64,000 bases of DNA, taken from contig NW_023604295.1 of NCBI RefSeq assembly GCF_014898055.3, forward strand, positions 72,752,301-72,816,300, in the 5' to 3' direction. This DNA is from Talpa occidentalis (taxonomy: Eukaryota > Chordata > Mammalia > Eulipotyphla > Talpidae). Below the pieces are notes generated by a model. That model made no database searches. It was not told the DNA's origin and saw only the letters and a program-made list of their open reading frames with translations. Of the stretch, positions 47,237 through 57,349 are shown one piece after another (positions within the stretch are counted from its first letter, which is position 1; every line of letters begins with the position of its first letter). The translations under genes were made by a program, and so were the position numbers.

Positions 47237-47298
<62 letters not shown>
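47237..47298. repeat. (GATA)n microsatellite in a SINE tail
   Basis: About 15 uninterrupted TAGA/GATA units following 'cttgtataaa' of the SINE, and therefore derived from its A-rich tail. Confidence 0.97.
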
Positions 47299-47299
<1 letters not shown>

Positions 47300-48700
47300 A
47301 ACTCTTCTTTTGATGAGATTTAAGGTGCTCTCAATTCTAAGATTATGTAAGACCTATAACTTGTCACCCTTGGAAATTAAATATTGAACTCTACTTTTCT
47401 TTAAGTGCTAGACACTACAACTGATAGCTCTATTGCTAGTTTTCTAGTATTTATACACAGCTTATCCACCACCCATCATGCCCATTAGAGCTTAAGTGGA
47501 GAGAATTTAAAGTAGTTTTATGAATGTCAACACTGCATATTTGAATTTAATACAATTGCACCTTTGATATGTATTTAATCAAAAATACTTTTTGATTTAG
47601 AAAAGTATTTAACATAATAGTTAAAAATCAATGCCAAATTCATTTTCTTAAGAACAAATGTAGCTATTAGAATTTTTTTTTTTTAATGCTAGAAGGGACT
47701 TATTTCAAAATAAAATGCCCAAATGTTGAACGGTTGCTTTCTCATTTTTTTTTTCTAATAAAGGATTGCTGATGCAAGATATCTGCACACTCTTTCTACA
47801 TTTGAGGAACAAAGACTACATTTCACATTTGCTCTACATGAGGCAATGAATAAAAGATTATAGATAAAAGAAAACCAGTAAATCATCATTTGCATTGTAT
47901 TGATGTTTACTGAGGTATAAAATCCCCTGGAATTTAGATGTGCTATCACATTGTTATGTAGTAGGTGCTCTCTTCAAATAATTTGGGATTCAAAACACAC
48001 AATTGTGTGTGAGGATTGTTCTGAGATGAGTGCTATGACAAATTCCTGGGAAAGAAGAAAAAGAAAAACATTACCGTCTTCCAACATAACATGAAAAACA
48101 TAGAATTTTGTATATTTTCAATATTTATTTTCATGATTTTAGAAAACACACATTCCAACACATAATGACTGATTCCTAAGAACATTTTCTAAATAATAAA
48201 GTATGAACTAAAATAGAAAAAGTTTATTGATTATTAAGAAATTAATACATGGATTAGCATCAATGATTATTAATGCCATTTAAAAGCATACCTAGAAACA
48301 CATTGTCATTTTTAAGAGTAATATCTTTTAATGCTTTCTTCCAGTCCAATGTAGAAAAATTGCTAACAATTGATGCAATACATTGCTATCTTGGTCTTTC
48401 TAACACATAATTATAAGCTATGTTGGAAGAAAAATAGAGATAGGTCAAATGAAGTTGAGTGGTATAGTGGAAATTTAGAAGCCACAATTGTGAGTGAATT
48501 ATTAACTTGAGTTTTAGGAAATTACTGGACATGAGAATAATTTCTATTAATTGAGAAGCAAATGAAGCAAGGGACAGTATATAGATAGACAAGGAAAATA
48601 ATAAAAATTATAAAATTGTTTAGATTTCAAGAATCATAGAAATTTAGATTTTGGAAAGGTCATAGAAAAAGTTGCATTAATAATGTTGCTAATATTATGA
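47300..48700. other. unique A+T-rich sequence
   Basis: Nothing recognised. Confidence 0.5.
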
Positions 48701-48704
48701 TATT

Positions 48705-49190
48705 TATTGACCTATTTATTGAAGTACAGTTTATTAAAAGTCACATATCTTAAGGGAAAGCTTAATATTTATAAGTATATTCAACTAGTAATGTCATTTG
48801 GATCAAAATAGAGATCATAAGCATTGATTATCTTTCCTGTACTCCCATCAGCCACTAATTTCCCCCTATTCTAATGAATTCTTTCACCTAAATTATTTTA
48901 CCATTTTAAATATTTATAATTTTATTTTCCTCAATAATATCTTTGTGATTCAATTGTGTCATTTTACATTGCACAATTTAATCATTTTCATTGCTATATA
49001 ATAACCCATATTGAAACAATAATGTCATTTATACATTCTTTGCTTTAAAATGGACATTTTAGCTGTTTAAAAATTTTAACTATTATATCTTGAACTGATA
49101 CAAACATTTGTGCATCTTTTTTTGGTCATAAACACTCATATATCTTTGATATATAGTTAAGATTCAAGTTGTTGAGTCATAGCTTAGGTA
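48705..49190 (-). mobile_element. old L1 (L1M-like) 3' region, antisense
   Basis: The plus strand reads 'tttattgaagtacagtttat' at the left. Further right come 'cattgctatataataaccca', 'tttatacattctttgcttta', 'acatttgtgcatcttttttt' and 'gttgagtcatagcttaggta'. This is the order of the reversed 3' region of ancient L1 (…attgctatataatattcca…catttgtgtacatc…ttgctgggtcatagggta). Confidence 0.6.
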
Positions 49191-49261
49191 CATAATTAAC
49201 TTTAATAGAGTTACTAGAAGCTTTTGTTAGTGTTTGTGTCAATTTTAATTCCCACAAACAA

Positions 49262-49485
49262 GGCCTCCCCTGGTGGTGTAGGCAGTTGAGCACAGCGCTG
49301 TGAATCTGTCTGTAGCCTCTTCAGCATCAGTTGGATCCTGGTCGGCCGCGAGGGTCCCATATGGCAGCAGGAGAGGTCTCGCCATGTGGGACCCTCGCCA
49401 GTGGCCAGGGATCGAACCAGCACTGCAGAGGTTGCGGGCAGCTTTGCAGCCCAGTGCTCAACCTCTGCGCCATCAGGGGAGGCCC
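49262..49485. mobile_element. SINE-head palindrome: two T+ SINE heads, tail to tail, no tails
   Basis: 49262-49366 is the first ~105 bp of a sense SINE ('ggcctcccctggtggtgtag' to 'gggtcccatatggc'). 49367-49485 is the same first ~119 bp in antisense, ending with the reverse complement of GGGCCTCCCCTGATGGCGCAG. The two arms join with no spacer and neither has the 3' half, the AATAAA or an A-tail. No target-site duplication is visible. A transcript could fold into a hairpin of about 100 bp with mismatches. Confidence 0.92.
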
Positions 49486-49489
49486 TTTC

Positions 49490-51480
49490 CCTTGCTTTTT
49501 GAATTGATTTTTAGAAATTATATGTTTTTTAACTGTTAACAAAGACTGACTATGATAAGTGACATTCATGCAATTATTGTTTAGTGTTAAAAACAAAAAG
49601 GATATTTTATACATACTACAAAATGTATAAATATTGAAGACGCTATGCTAGATGAAATTAGTAACAAAAAATAACTATTACATGATCCATTAATAAGAGA
49701 TTTCTCAGTAATCCAGTTCAACTAGGCTAAAGGGAAAATGGAGATGAGGGAGGTGGGGAAGAGATGGAGGTGTTTTGCAGGTACAGAATTTTAATTTAGG
49801 AAAGATAAAAATAATTTGGACACAGATCATAGTGATGGTTCATTATGAATGTCAGTTTGTCTAATGCCATAGAAATGTTCATAAAAATGGTTAATATTGT
49901 AAATTTTGTGTTATATATAATCAAAAAAATTAAAAGGGAAAAAATTGAACTTATGCCATAGGAAATTAAATTATCTACTTTTAATTTAATTATAACTAAA
50001 CACTAAATAATTTATTATTTTAAAGATCTTTTAACTAAGAGTTGCCCATTATTCATATTAAGTGGAAGTTATTAAGTGTGAAAACCTATGCAAGAGTCAC
50101 TCAAGTCTGAAAAATTAACAAAAAGTATGTACTAAAAAAAATCTGGTTGTAGTAGTAGTATAATAGAAAGTATTTAGCAGTATTTCAGTTGAATAGTTAG
50201 GTATTACTTTTTTTCATTACTCAAGATAGTTAATACAAACACATTTTCCTTTCTTTATCAATGAGAAAGATAGCCATCTAAAACTTCTACTAAGAACATG
50301 TCCATGAACATATCGAGCAGATGCCATGTCAACCTCTAATGAAATTAGCTCGTCTTTCTTGTCTGCACAAATCAGGTATCTTTACAACATGTTTTCATGT
50401 GTATTGTGTTCTTGTTTAGGTAGTTGGTTAGTTCGGAGTTGTTTAGTTCGTTGGTTTTTGAGATTTGAATTAATTGATTGATTGAGAAATGAATAATTGA
50501 AAGAATAAACATACTGAGAGAATTGTAATGACGGAAAATATTGCCTTGTAATTAAAATACAGAGAGGACTGGTGGAAACTCTAAGAAAATCTCTCACTTG
50601 TTTAGTGACAGATTTTTAAATATCCATACCTATTATAGTCTCCTAAATATAGGTAAGGTTTCCGGAATAGAGATCAGGGTTAACTCTTATACTTATGGCA
50701 ATTGTAACATTGGTACTCCACATCCCAATATCCCCCCTTTATTAGGTGATGTTATGAGAGACAGATCAACCCTGCATGTGCACAGATGGGGATTCATGCA
50801 TCACAGGAAAGGAACCAAAAAGGAAAAAGAAAAGAATTTGGGAGCTTATATACATGCTGCCTCACTCTAAAGGATAGGGAAAGACACTGTCCTTAAAATA
50901 ATATTCTTTTTTAGAAGAGGAAGAGAAGTCCTTTAGGTTCTATCTCTTTGCAATATAAGCACAGAGTGGGGAGTGTGGCTGGCGGGAAATGAGGGTTTCC
51001 AGATTTACAACCCCTTACCATGGCTCGAGGTTTCATTCTATTTTGATATGAAAAACACACGTTTTGTAAGTTCAGTCTTTCCAAAATTCTCAGTCTGTAT
51101 TTAGTTATCAGTCACATTCCAAGCCAGTCCCTTAACACAAATTATATTGAAATTCGCTTGGAGAGCTCTAACCAGATGAAAATATTTTTTTTCTCTCAAG
51201 TCTCAGAGCCCAGAAAGTATTTGTTTTGCTTTTATTTAATGACTTAATCTTTCTCCTACTTTTTTCACCGATACTTCCGTATTTTATTGTCCTACCCAAA
51301 TATATGTGCACACTTTTGCCAACTACTAACTCTAATATTGAAGATTGAGGAAAGAAAATGCTTGCAAGAATTTATAAACTAATAACCTTCTCAATTTTAT
51401 TAAACTTTACAAGGTTTGAGTACATGTAATTCTCCTTTCCTTATTACAACTCTTCTCAGGCAAATGTGAATCCTTACTAT
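49490..51480. other. unique sequence
   Basis: No recognised repeat. 50920-51120 is somewhat more G+C-rich without known motifs. Confidence 0.5.
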
Positions 51481-51500
51481 TGCTGGGTATTTCTCTTTAT

Positions 51501-51788
51501 TTTTTTAAAATTTATTTATTTATTTATGCATGTGAGAGCTGGGGTGCAGGCCAGAGATGTGGGGGTTGAGAGAATTCTCCAGATACAGAGTGAGGAGCAG
51601 AACAGACAGATCTACTGAAATACACTGCTGAGAGGAGCAGCAGGAGAGACAGGCAAGGTCTGCTACACTATATGGGTCACCTCCCTCCCATGTGGGTCAC
51701 CTCCCTGTCCTGGGATTGAAATGATGCTGCAGTGGCTATGAATATCTTTAGAAAGCTGAGACTTAACCCCTTAGGCACTAGGGAGCCC
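51501..51788 (-). mobile_element. T+ SINE, antisense, older, with TSD and internal duplication
   Basis: Minus-strand copy. An imperfect target-site duplication lies at 51483-51500 and 51789-51806 (15 of 18 positions). The segment 'tgggtcacctccct' is duplicated inside the element (about 51673-51706). Confidence 0.92.
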
Positions 51789-51809
51789 CTGGATGTTTCT
51801 CTTTAAAAA

Positions 51810-52690
51810 ACATTCTATCATAAGTCATACATGACCTTTTTGGTTGAATTGTACAATTCTTGGATATTTTTCCAATTATCTCTCTTGAATAGCCTATGAA
51901 AACAAGCGATAAGGGTAAAGTAATTATTAGGCAAAAGGAAAGTAGTTACTAAGAGTATTTTAGTGTCATATTCTATTCTCACTATGTGTAGTTAATGTTT
52001 TCAGTTGTTACATTGTTGCAGAAAGTGTAATTCTTCATCACTTTCAACAGGTATAAAGGGGCGAATATTTTTTATATTCACTTATAGATTTATTTTATTT
52101 TTTAAATTTATATATATTTTTACATTATTTTTTCATTTTTGTAAAAGTTATGCACTTTCATCTTTGTTATAGTCCCCGCAAAATTCCCACCACCCTTGTT
52201 TTTATCCTACTACCTTCTAAGGGGAAAATATATTTTAAAGATATTTTGTGGGAAGTAATTCTTCTATCGGAATACATAGTTTATAGATTTCTTTTTTAAA
52301 ATTTAAGCAATGCAAATTAAAATCTATTCATGCATTGAATATTTTTAGATTCCAAGTATGTATGGCACTGTGGTTCCCCATGAGATAATGTGAGAACACT
52401 CAGCTACCTGTAGTCGTATATAATTAGGAATTACACAATTTGAGGACCTGGAGCCACCTGAGGGATTATCTTATCAAACACTCCTAGTTTGCTGATGTGA
52501 AACTGGATTTTCAGAGGATATAAATAATACAGTTTAAGAAATGAACTTATGATGATATTCTGAATATTACTTTCAAAATAAGGATTTATGCTCCATTAAA
52601 GTTTTTCCATAATCTATAACATTTTTGCATGTGGTAGGTATATAAATTTAGAAAGCTTATATTCTATTAAATAGGATATCCTATTAAAAA
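51810..52690. other. unique A+T-rich sequence
   Basis: Nothing recognised. Confidence 0.5.
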
Positions 52691-52702
52691 TCATTAAAAA
52701 TG

Positions 52703-52966
52703 GGCCTCCTTGGTGGTGCAGGCGGTTGAGCGCTGCACTGTGAAGCTGTCTGCAGCCTCTTCAGCGCAGGTTCGATCCCAGCCGGCCGGCGAGAATCCCA
52801 CATGGCGAAGCAGACCTCTCTTGTCTCACCTGCTGCTCCCCTCAGCAGTGTATTTCATCAGTCTACCTGTTCTGTTCCCCACTCTGTCTCCAGTGAATCC
52901 TCTCACCCTCCCGCACATCTGGCCTAAACCCCAGTTCTTGTATAAAAATAAATCTTAAAAAAAAAA
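52703..52966 (+). mobile_element. T+ SINE, sense, with short TSD
   Basis: Full-length sense copy with 'gcgcaggttcgatcccagcc' around the B-box. Flanked by 'attaaaaatg' at 52693-52702 and 52967-52976. It lies just beyond the minus-strand copy of the unclassified repeat. Confidence 0.95.
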
Positions 52967-53124
52967 ATTAAAAATGGCCCAAAATGGAGTCATTCATGGC
53001 ATGTCCCTACCCAGACTCAATGTCATTACAGTTTCAACTTATCCCAAAAATATAATCCCAAACCAATGAATCTAGAACTTTTTAAATCAGCACCAGTGAG
53101 GTAATCAGCATGTCAAGACCTTAC

Positions 53125-53805
53125 CTAAATTCCTGTTAGGGAAGGTGACTTTGCCTAAAATACATTGTCCTGCTGTTAGTGGGCAAACTGAAGGGCATCC
53201 TGAGACTCGTGATCTTGCACACTCTAAATGATTTTTACCATCTGCTGCATAAAGACAAAGCATTCTCTTAGTGTGGAAGACATTCAATAGGAAAGATATT
53301 TAATAGAATTAGTGTGGGAGGAGAGGAGAGGCCAGGAGAGGAGAGAAGAGAGAAGGGGAGGGGAGAAAGGATATATTTTCCCAACGAAACACCCAAAGCT
53401 ACTCATCCCCTAAATGCCCAGCCAAACAGGGTTGCCAAAAGCAGGGTTTCTAACGATTGCCGCAAGTCCAAGGCACCTTCTGGAAGGCAACCACAGGGGC
53501 AGACGGGGCCAGGCAAGTCTGGAAGGAAAGGAGCAAAATCAAAGTATAAGTCAGGATAAAGATCACCATTGTCAGCCTCTCCATGGGTCTCTCACTCACA
53601 CCACTTCAATAGGTCCCATTCCACATCCCCCAAGCTCCTGGTGCAAGTCCAAGGCCAAGAAGCACGCACCTTTCTTTTTAACATGTCTCTCTGTTCCACG
53701 TGCCTTCTCCAATTCTTCTCTCCCAAGTCCTTTTTAGCTTCTCCCACAGCTCAGCTCTACCCTTCATTATGTGAGGCAGGGAACCTGAGAACGACACCCT
53801 CACAC
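53125..53805 (-). repeat. unclassified interspersed repeat, minus-strand copy
   Basis: Reverse-complement counterpart of 43030-43690. Matching anchors are 53238-53272, the 27-nt perfect block at 53518-53544, and 53714-53740. It carries an extra polypurine segment at 53317-53370. Whether the homology continues left to about 52980, where 'ggcccaaaatggagtcattc' looks like a common LTR motif, cannot be told from two copies because the other copy diverges there. Confidence 0.8.
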
Positions 53806-53814
53806 ACACATTTT

Positions 53815-54980
53815 AGATTACAGTTATACCACTAATTTTTCTGTCTGCAAATACCCCCATTTTGTGTGATCCTTTGGAGTATCTAGATGGGATGCTGCCC
53901 AATTCATGGATCATTTAATAAAACCAATTAGATCTTGAAATTTATGAATTTTCACTTTTTAACAATAGAAAAGACCCTGTTTGTTTTTTACCTTCCAGTA
54001 TCTCTGTAGAAATATTTCCCATTGGTTCAGTTTTTGACTGCTATTAATAGGTCATGTTCATGTGTAGATCACATTGCTATTTGTGCCATCTTCAAGAATT
54101 TACCTTTTATGGATCATACTCTCAGGGTTAGATCTAATCACATCTTAGACCTCAGAAGTGCCCCTCTCTACCAGATAATTTTTCAGTTCTTTGTCAGTAG
54201 TCCTTAGAGTAGATAAAACCTCACCTTTCTCTTTCCCAAACCATGGGGTGAAATTCTTTCCAATATTGTCTTGGTTGTGCATATATACCTGTGTGCAGTG
54301 TATGCGTGTGTCTGTATCTCCTCCCACCTTCCTGAAGTCCTCATCTCTTAATTAACTTCATTGCACTATTTGGCTCAGAATTTTTATGATCACCAGTATA
54401 TATTGTCTTTATGTTAATCATAAAATCATAATGCTATGGGTGTGCTGGATTATGAGAATCGCTAATGTCTTTCCTGTATCTCATTGATGGCCAAGTAATG
54501 CTATGTTGAGCAAGGAAATCTTACCTTACTATTCAGCCTGAACTTAAAACTTTGTGCTGCCAGAATATATTTGGAAAGCCAATTTATAAATGCCCTCAGA
54601 ATATATAAAACTGCTCTCATTATCATACAATGCTCATTATCCTTCCTGAAACCTCTACCTCATGGCTTGCTTTGAAATTAACCAACCTGTCATTTGTTGC
54701 CCTTCAGTGGCTGGCACAAAGAATTATCTTCTATAATATGCCTTTCTCACCATCTTATCTTTGCCCCTCTTAATGTTTTTCTTGAATTCATAACTCTGCT
54801 GATTGCATAGTTAAAGGTTATTTAATGTATTTGCCCACATAGTTTTAAACCATTTCAAATCTGCTCTCACATGCAGCACTTCCACAGCTCTCTACCTGTA
54901 TTCTATTCACTGACTCACTTATCCATTCATTCTCAATCATTTGCCAGTAAAAAAAGTAAATAAAATGGCAATAGTTCAAT
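53815..54980. other. unique sequence
   Basis: Nothing recognised. Confidence 0.5.
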
Positions 54981-54999
54981 AAAAGTAACAATACTCACA

Positions 55000-55860
55000 A
55001 AAAATAAATGAAAAAAATAAGTAGAGGCAAAAATAAATTTAAACGTAAGCTAATTTGGGGGACAAGATACCAAGAAAGCCTTTGATAATATTCAACAAAC
55101 ATTTATAACAAAAAGCCTCAAGAAACTGGGGATAGAGGGACATTCCTCAATGTAATTAAGGCCATATATGACAGACCCACAGCCAATATCACAATAAATG
55201 ATTAAATGCTGAAAGCCTTTGCTCTCAGTGCCCACTTTCACCACTGCTATTTAACATAGTATTGTTGTTCTTAGAGCAATTAGGCAAGAAAAAGATATAA
55301 AAGGAATGCATAATGGGAAAGAAGAATTAAAACTAACATTATTTGCAGATGATGTGATAATATACATGGAAAGCCTAAGACTCCACTAAAAAAAGTAATT
55401 GAAATAATAAATCAATTCAGTAAAGTGGCAGAACACAAAATCAATCTGCAAAACTCAGTTGCATTTCGATATACAAGCAAGTAAGAAAAGAAAAAAAAAA
55501 TACAGAAAACAATCCCAAAACCAATCCCAACAAAACCAACTAAACACCTTGGAGAAAACTTAACAAAGGAGATGAAGGACCTATGCAATGAAAACTCAGG
55601 CTTTGATTAAAAAAAAAAAAAGACAGAAGAAAAAAAAAAAAAACAAGCAACTAGATGTCCCCTGCTCATGCATTAGAAAAACAAACATTATTAAAAATAC
55701 CCACCCTACCCAAAGCTGTGTAAAGATTCAATGCAATTCCTATCAAGACCCCAATGGTATTCTTCAAAGAGAAGGTTCAAACTATGCTAAAATTCATATG
55801 GAATCACAAGTTACCCCAAAAAGCCAAAAGCAGTCCTGTTCCAAAAGTGACTTCATAAAG
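55000..55860 (+). pseudogene. L1 ORF2 remnant, reverse-transcriptase part, sense
   Basis: The plus strand matches the L1 ORF2 reverse-transcriptase region in order. 'aaagcctttgataatattca' (KAFDNIQ) comes first. 'gacagacccacagccaatat', 'caccactgctatttaacata' and 'ttatttgcagatgatgtgat' follow, the last giving the catalytic FADD-type motif at 55344-55355. Near the right end 'agattcaatgcaattcctat' and 'tcatatggaatcacaag' continue the L1 text. Frame breaks, stops and two A-rich insertions (55608-55620 and 55630-55643) show it is dead. Neither L1 end is present. In living elements this protein primes reverse transcription at the nicked target and also mobilises SINEs in trans. Confidence 0.88.
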
Positions 55861-55864
55861 AATT

Positions 55865-56190
55865 ATGTGATCCAAATTTTTGTGTAAGCTAATGCTTCAT
55901 ACAATATTTTATGAGGACAAAATTCATCTTCAGAGGACAAAAATTCTTTTTCTTCTCCAAACATCTCTTTTCTTAGATTAGACTATATTGCAAATTACTA
56001 AAATCATTTGGAGACTAGGATTAATTCTGTCATATTCTCTTACTATAACCTATTTCCTGGCACATCATGAATGGTAAATCAACATTTATTTATTTAGCAT
56101 TTTATCTATTGACAAATCCTATAATTTTAATAATTTTATTTTTCTAATAATTTCAGATCAAATCAATTTTGTTTGGTGCATTTTGTGCAT
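55865..56190. other. unique A+T-rich sequence
   Basis: Nothing recognised. Confidence 0.5.
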
Positions 56191-56238
56191 TTAATATAGA
56201 CTATATTATAGTCTATATTTAATATAGACTATATTATA
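56191..56238. repeat. 28-bp tandem duplication containing an inverted repeat
   Basis: 'ttaatatagactatattata' occurs twice, 28 bp apart, and 'tatagacta'…'tagtctata' forms a 9-bp inverted repeat around 5 bases. The second unit served as the 5' target site of the next SINE. Confidence 0.85.
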
Positions 56239-56550
56239 GGGCCTCCCCGGTGGCGCAGCGGTTGAGCGCTGGGCTGCAAGGCTGCCCACAGCCTCTGCAG
56301 TGCTGGTTTGATCCCCAGCCACCAGCAAGTGTCCCACAAGGTGCGCAGGCCTCTCCTGCCGCCCACTGCTCCCCTCATCAGTGTATTTTGTCAGTCTTCC
56401 TGTTCTGTTTTCCCTTGGCTCTGGTGAATTCTCTCACCCTCCCGCGCTTCTCTCTGTTCCAGTGCTTGTATAAATAAATAAATAAATAAACAAACAAATA
56501 AATAAATAAATATTAAAAAAAAGAAGCACAGTATTTAAAAAAAAAAATAA
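56239..56550 (+). mobile_element. T+ SINE, sense, young, with extra non-A segment in the tail
   Basis: Sense copy with a good head ('gggcctccccggtggcgcag') and young 3' end. In place of TCTTT it has ATATT followed by an A-run, then 'gaagcacagtattt', then a second A-run. An imperfect target-site copy ('taacatagactatag', 56551-56565) follows the second A-run, which places the extra segment inside the insertion. Confidence 0.92.
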
Positions 56551-56734
56551 TAACATAGACTATAGTGAAAGAACTGGTGAATATTTATGGTTAAACTGCC
56601 CATGTTAGAAACATACGATTTTTGTTTGCTTTTATTTCAGAAAGAAATGGGCTAAACTGTATTTATATATTTGTATTTATGCATTATTTAATTACTTCAA
56701 CTTAATTAATCACACTGAGATGATATTTTTCCAT

Positions 56735-56830
56735 GTTTTATTAACTTTTTATTGAAATGCCATTACATTATAACAGTATAGAAGTGGATATATGAATGCT
56801 CCTAGGCATACCTCATATGTGTATGACTCT
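56735..56830 (-). mobile_element. possible old L1 3' end, antisense
   Basis: 'ctttttattgaaatgccatt' followed by 'gtatagaagtggatatatga' resembles the reversed end of old L1 families. Short and weak. Confidence 0.3.
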
Positions 56831-56877
56831 TGATGCAGGTAAGTTTAAAGTGAAAAAGTGTTCTGAACAATGACACC

Positions 56878-56947
56878 AATAATTAAAATCCTACTGCAAC
56901 AAAATGACACACAATAACTAAAATCCTACTGTAACAAAATGATGCAC
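56878..56947 (+). repeat. 35-bp tandem duplication
   Basis: Two units beginning 'aataaYtaaaatcctactg' at 56878-56912 and 56913-56947, differing at only a few positions. Confidence 0.95.
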
Positions 56948-56973
56948 AAACATCCATGTCTAAAACTGTTTTT

Positions 56974-57336
56974 GGGGCCTCCCCAGTGGCGCAGTGGTTG
57001 AGCACTGGGTTGCGAAGCTGCCCGCGGCCTCTGCGGCACCGGTTCGATCCCCGGCTGCTCCCTGGCTGCTCCCCGGCTGCTCCCCGGCTGCTCCCCGGCC
57101 ACCGGCGGAGGGTCCCACATGGCGCGCAGACCTCTCCTGCCGCCCGCTGCTCCCCTCAGCCGTGTACTTTGGTCCTTCTGCCTGCTCTGCTCCCTGCTCT
57201 GGCTCTGGTGAATTCTCTCACCCTCCCGCGCTTCTGACTGTACCCAATGCATGTATAAACAAAAAAACAAACAAACAAATAAATAAATAAAACATGACTC
57301 TATTTAAAAAAATAAAAATTAAAAAAATAAATAAAT
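56974..57336 (+). mobile_element. T+ SINE, sense, young, 11-bp unit x4, variant tail, perfect TSD
   Basis: Long young copy bounded by the perfect 12-bp duplication 'aaaactgttttt' (56962-56973 and 57337-57348). Directly after the B-box the unit GGCTGCTCCCC is present four times (57053-57096); most other young copies have one. The tail reads …AAATAAATAAAACATG, ACTCTATTT, then A-rich sequence, the same variant tail as the copy at 29013-29315. Confidence 0.97.
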
Positions 57337-57349
57337 AAAACTGTTTTTT

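Noticed and set aside
55000..55860. Reverse transcriptase with FADD motif as a possible active element
   Set aside because: The frame is broken many times, both L1 ends are missing and A-rich insertions interrupt it. It is a relic.
56956..57290. Pro/Leu-rich repetitive peptides (two plus-strand frames and one minus-strand frame)
   Set aside because: They are translations of the 11-bp GGCTGCTCCCC expansion within the SINE at 56974.
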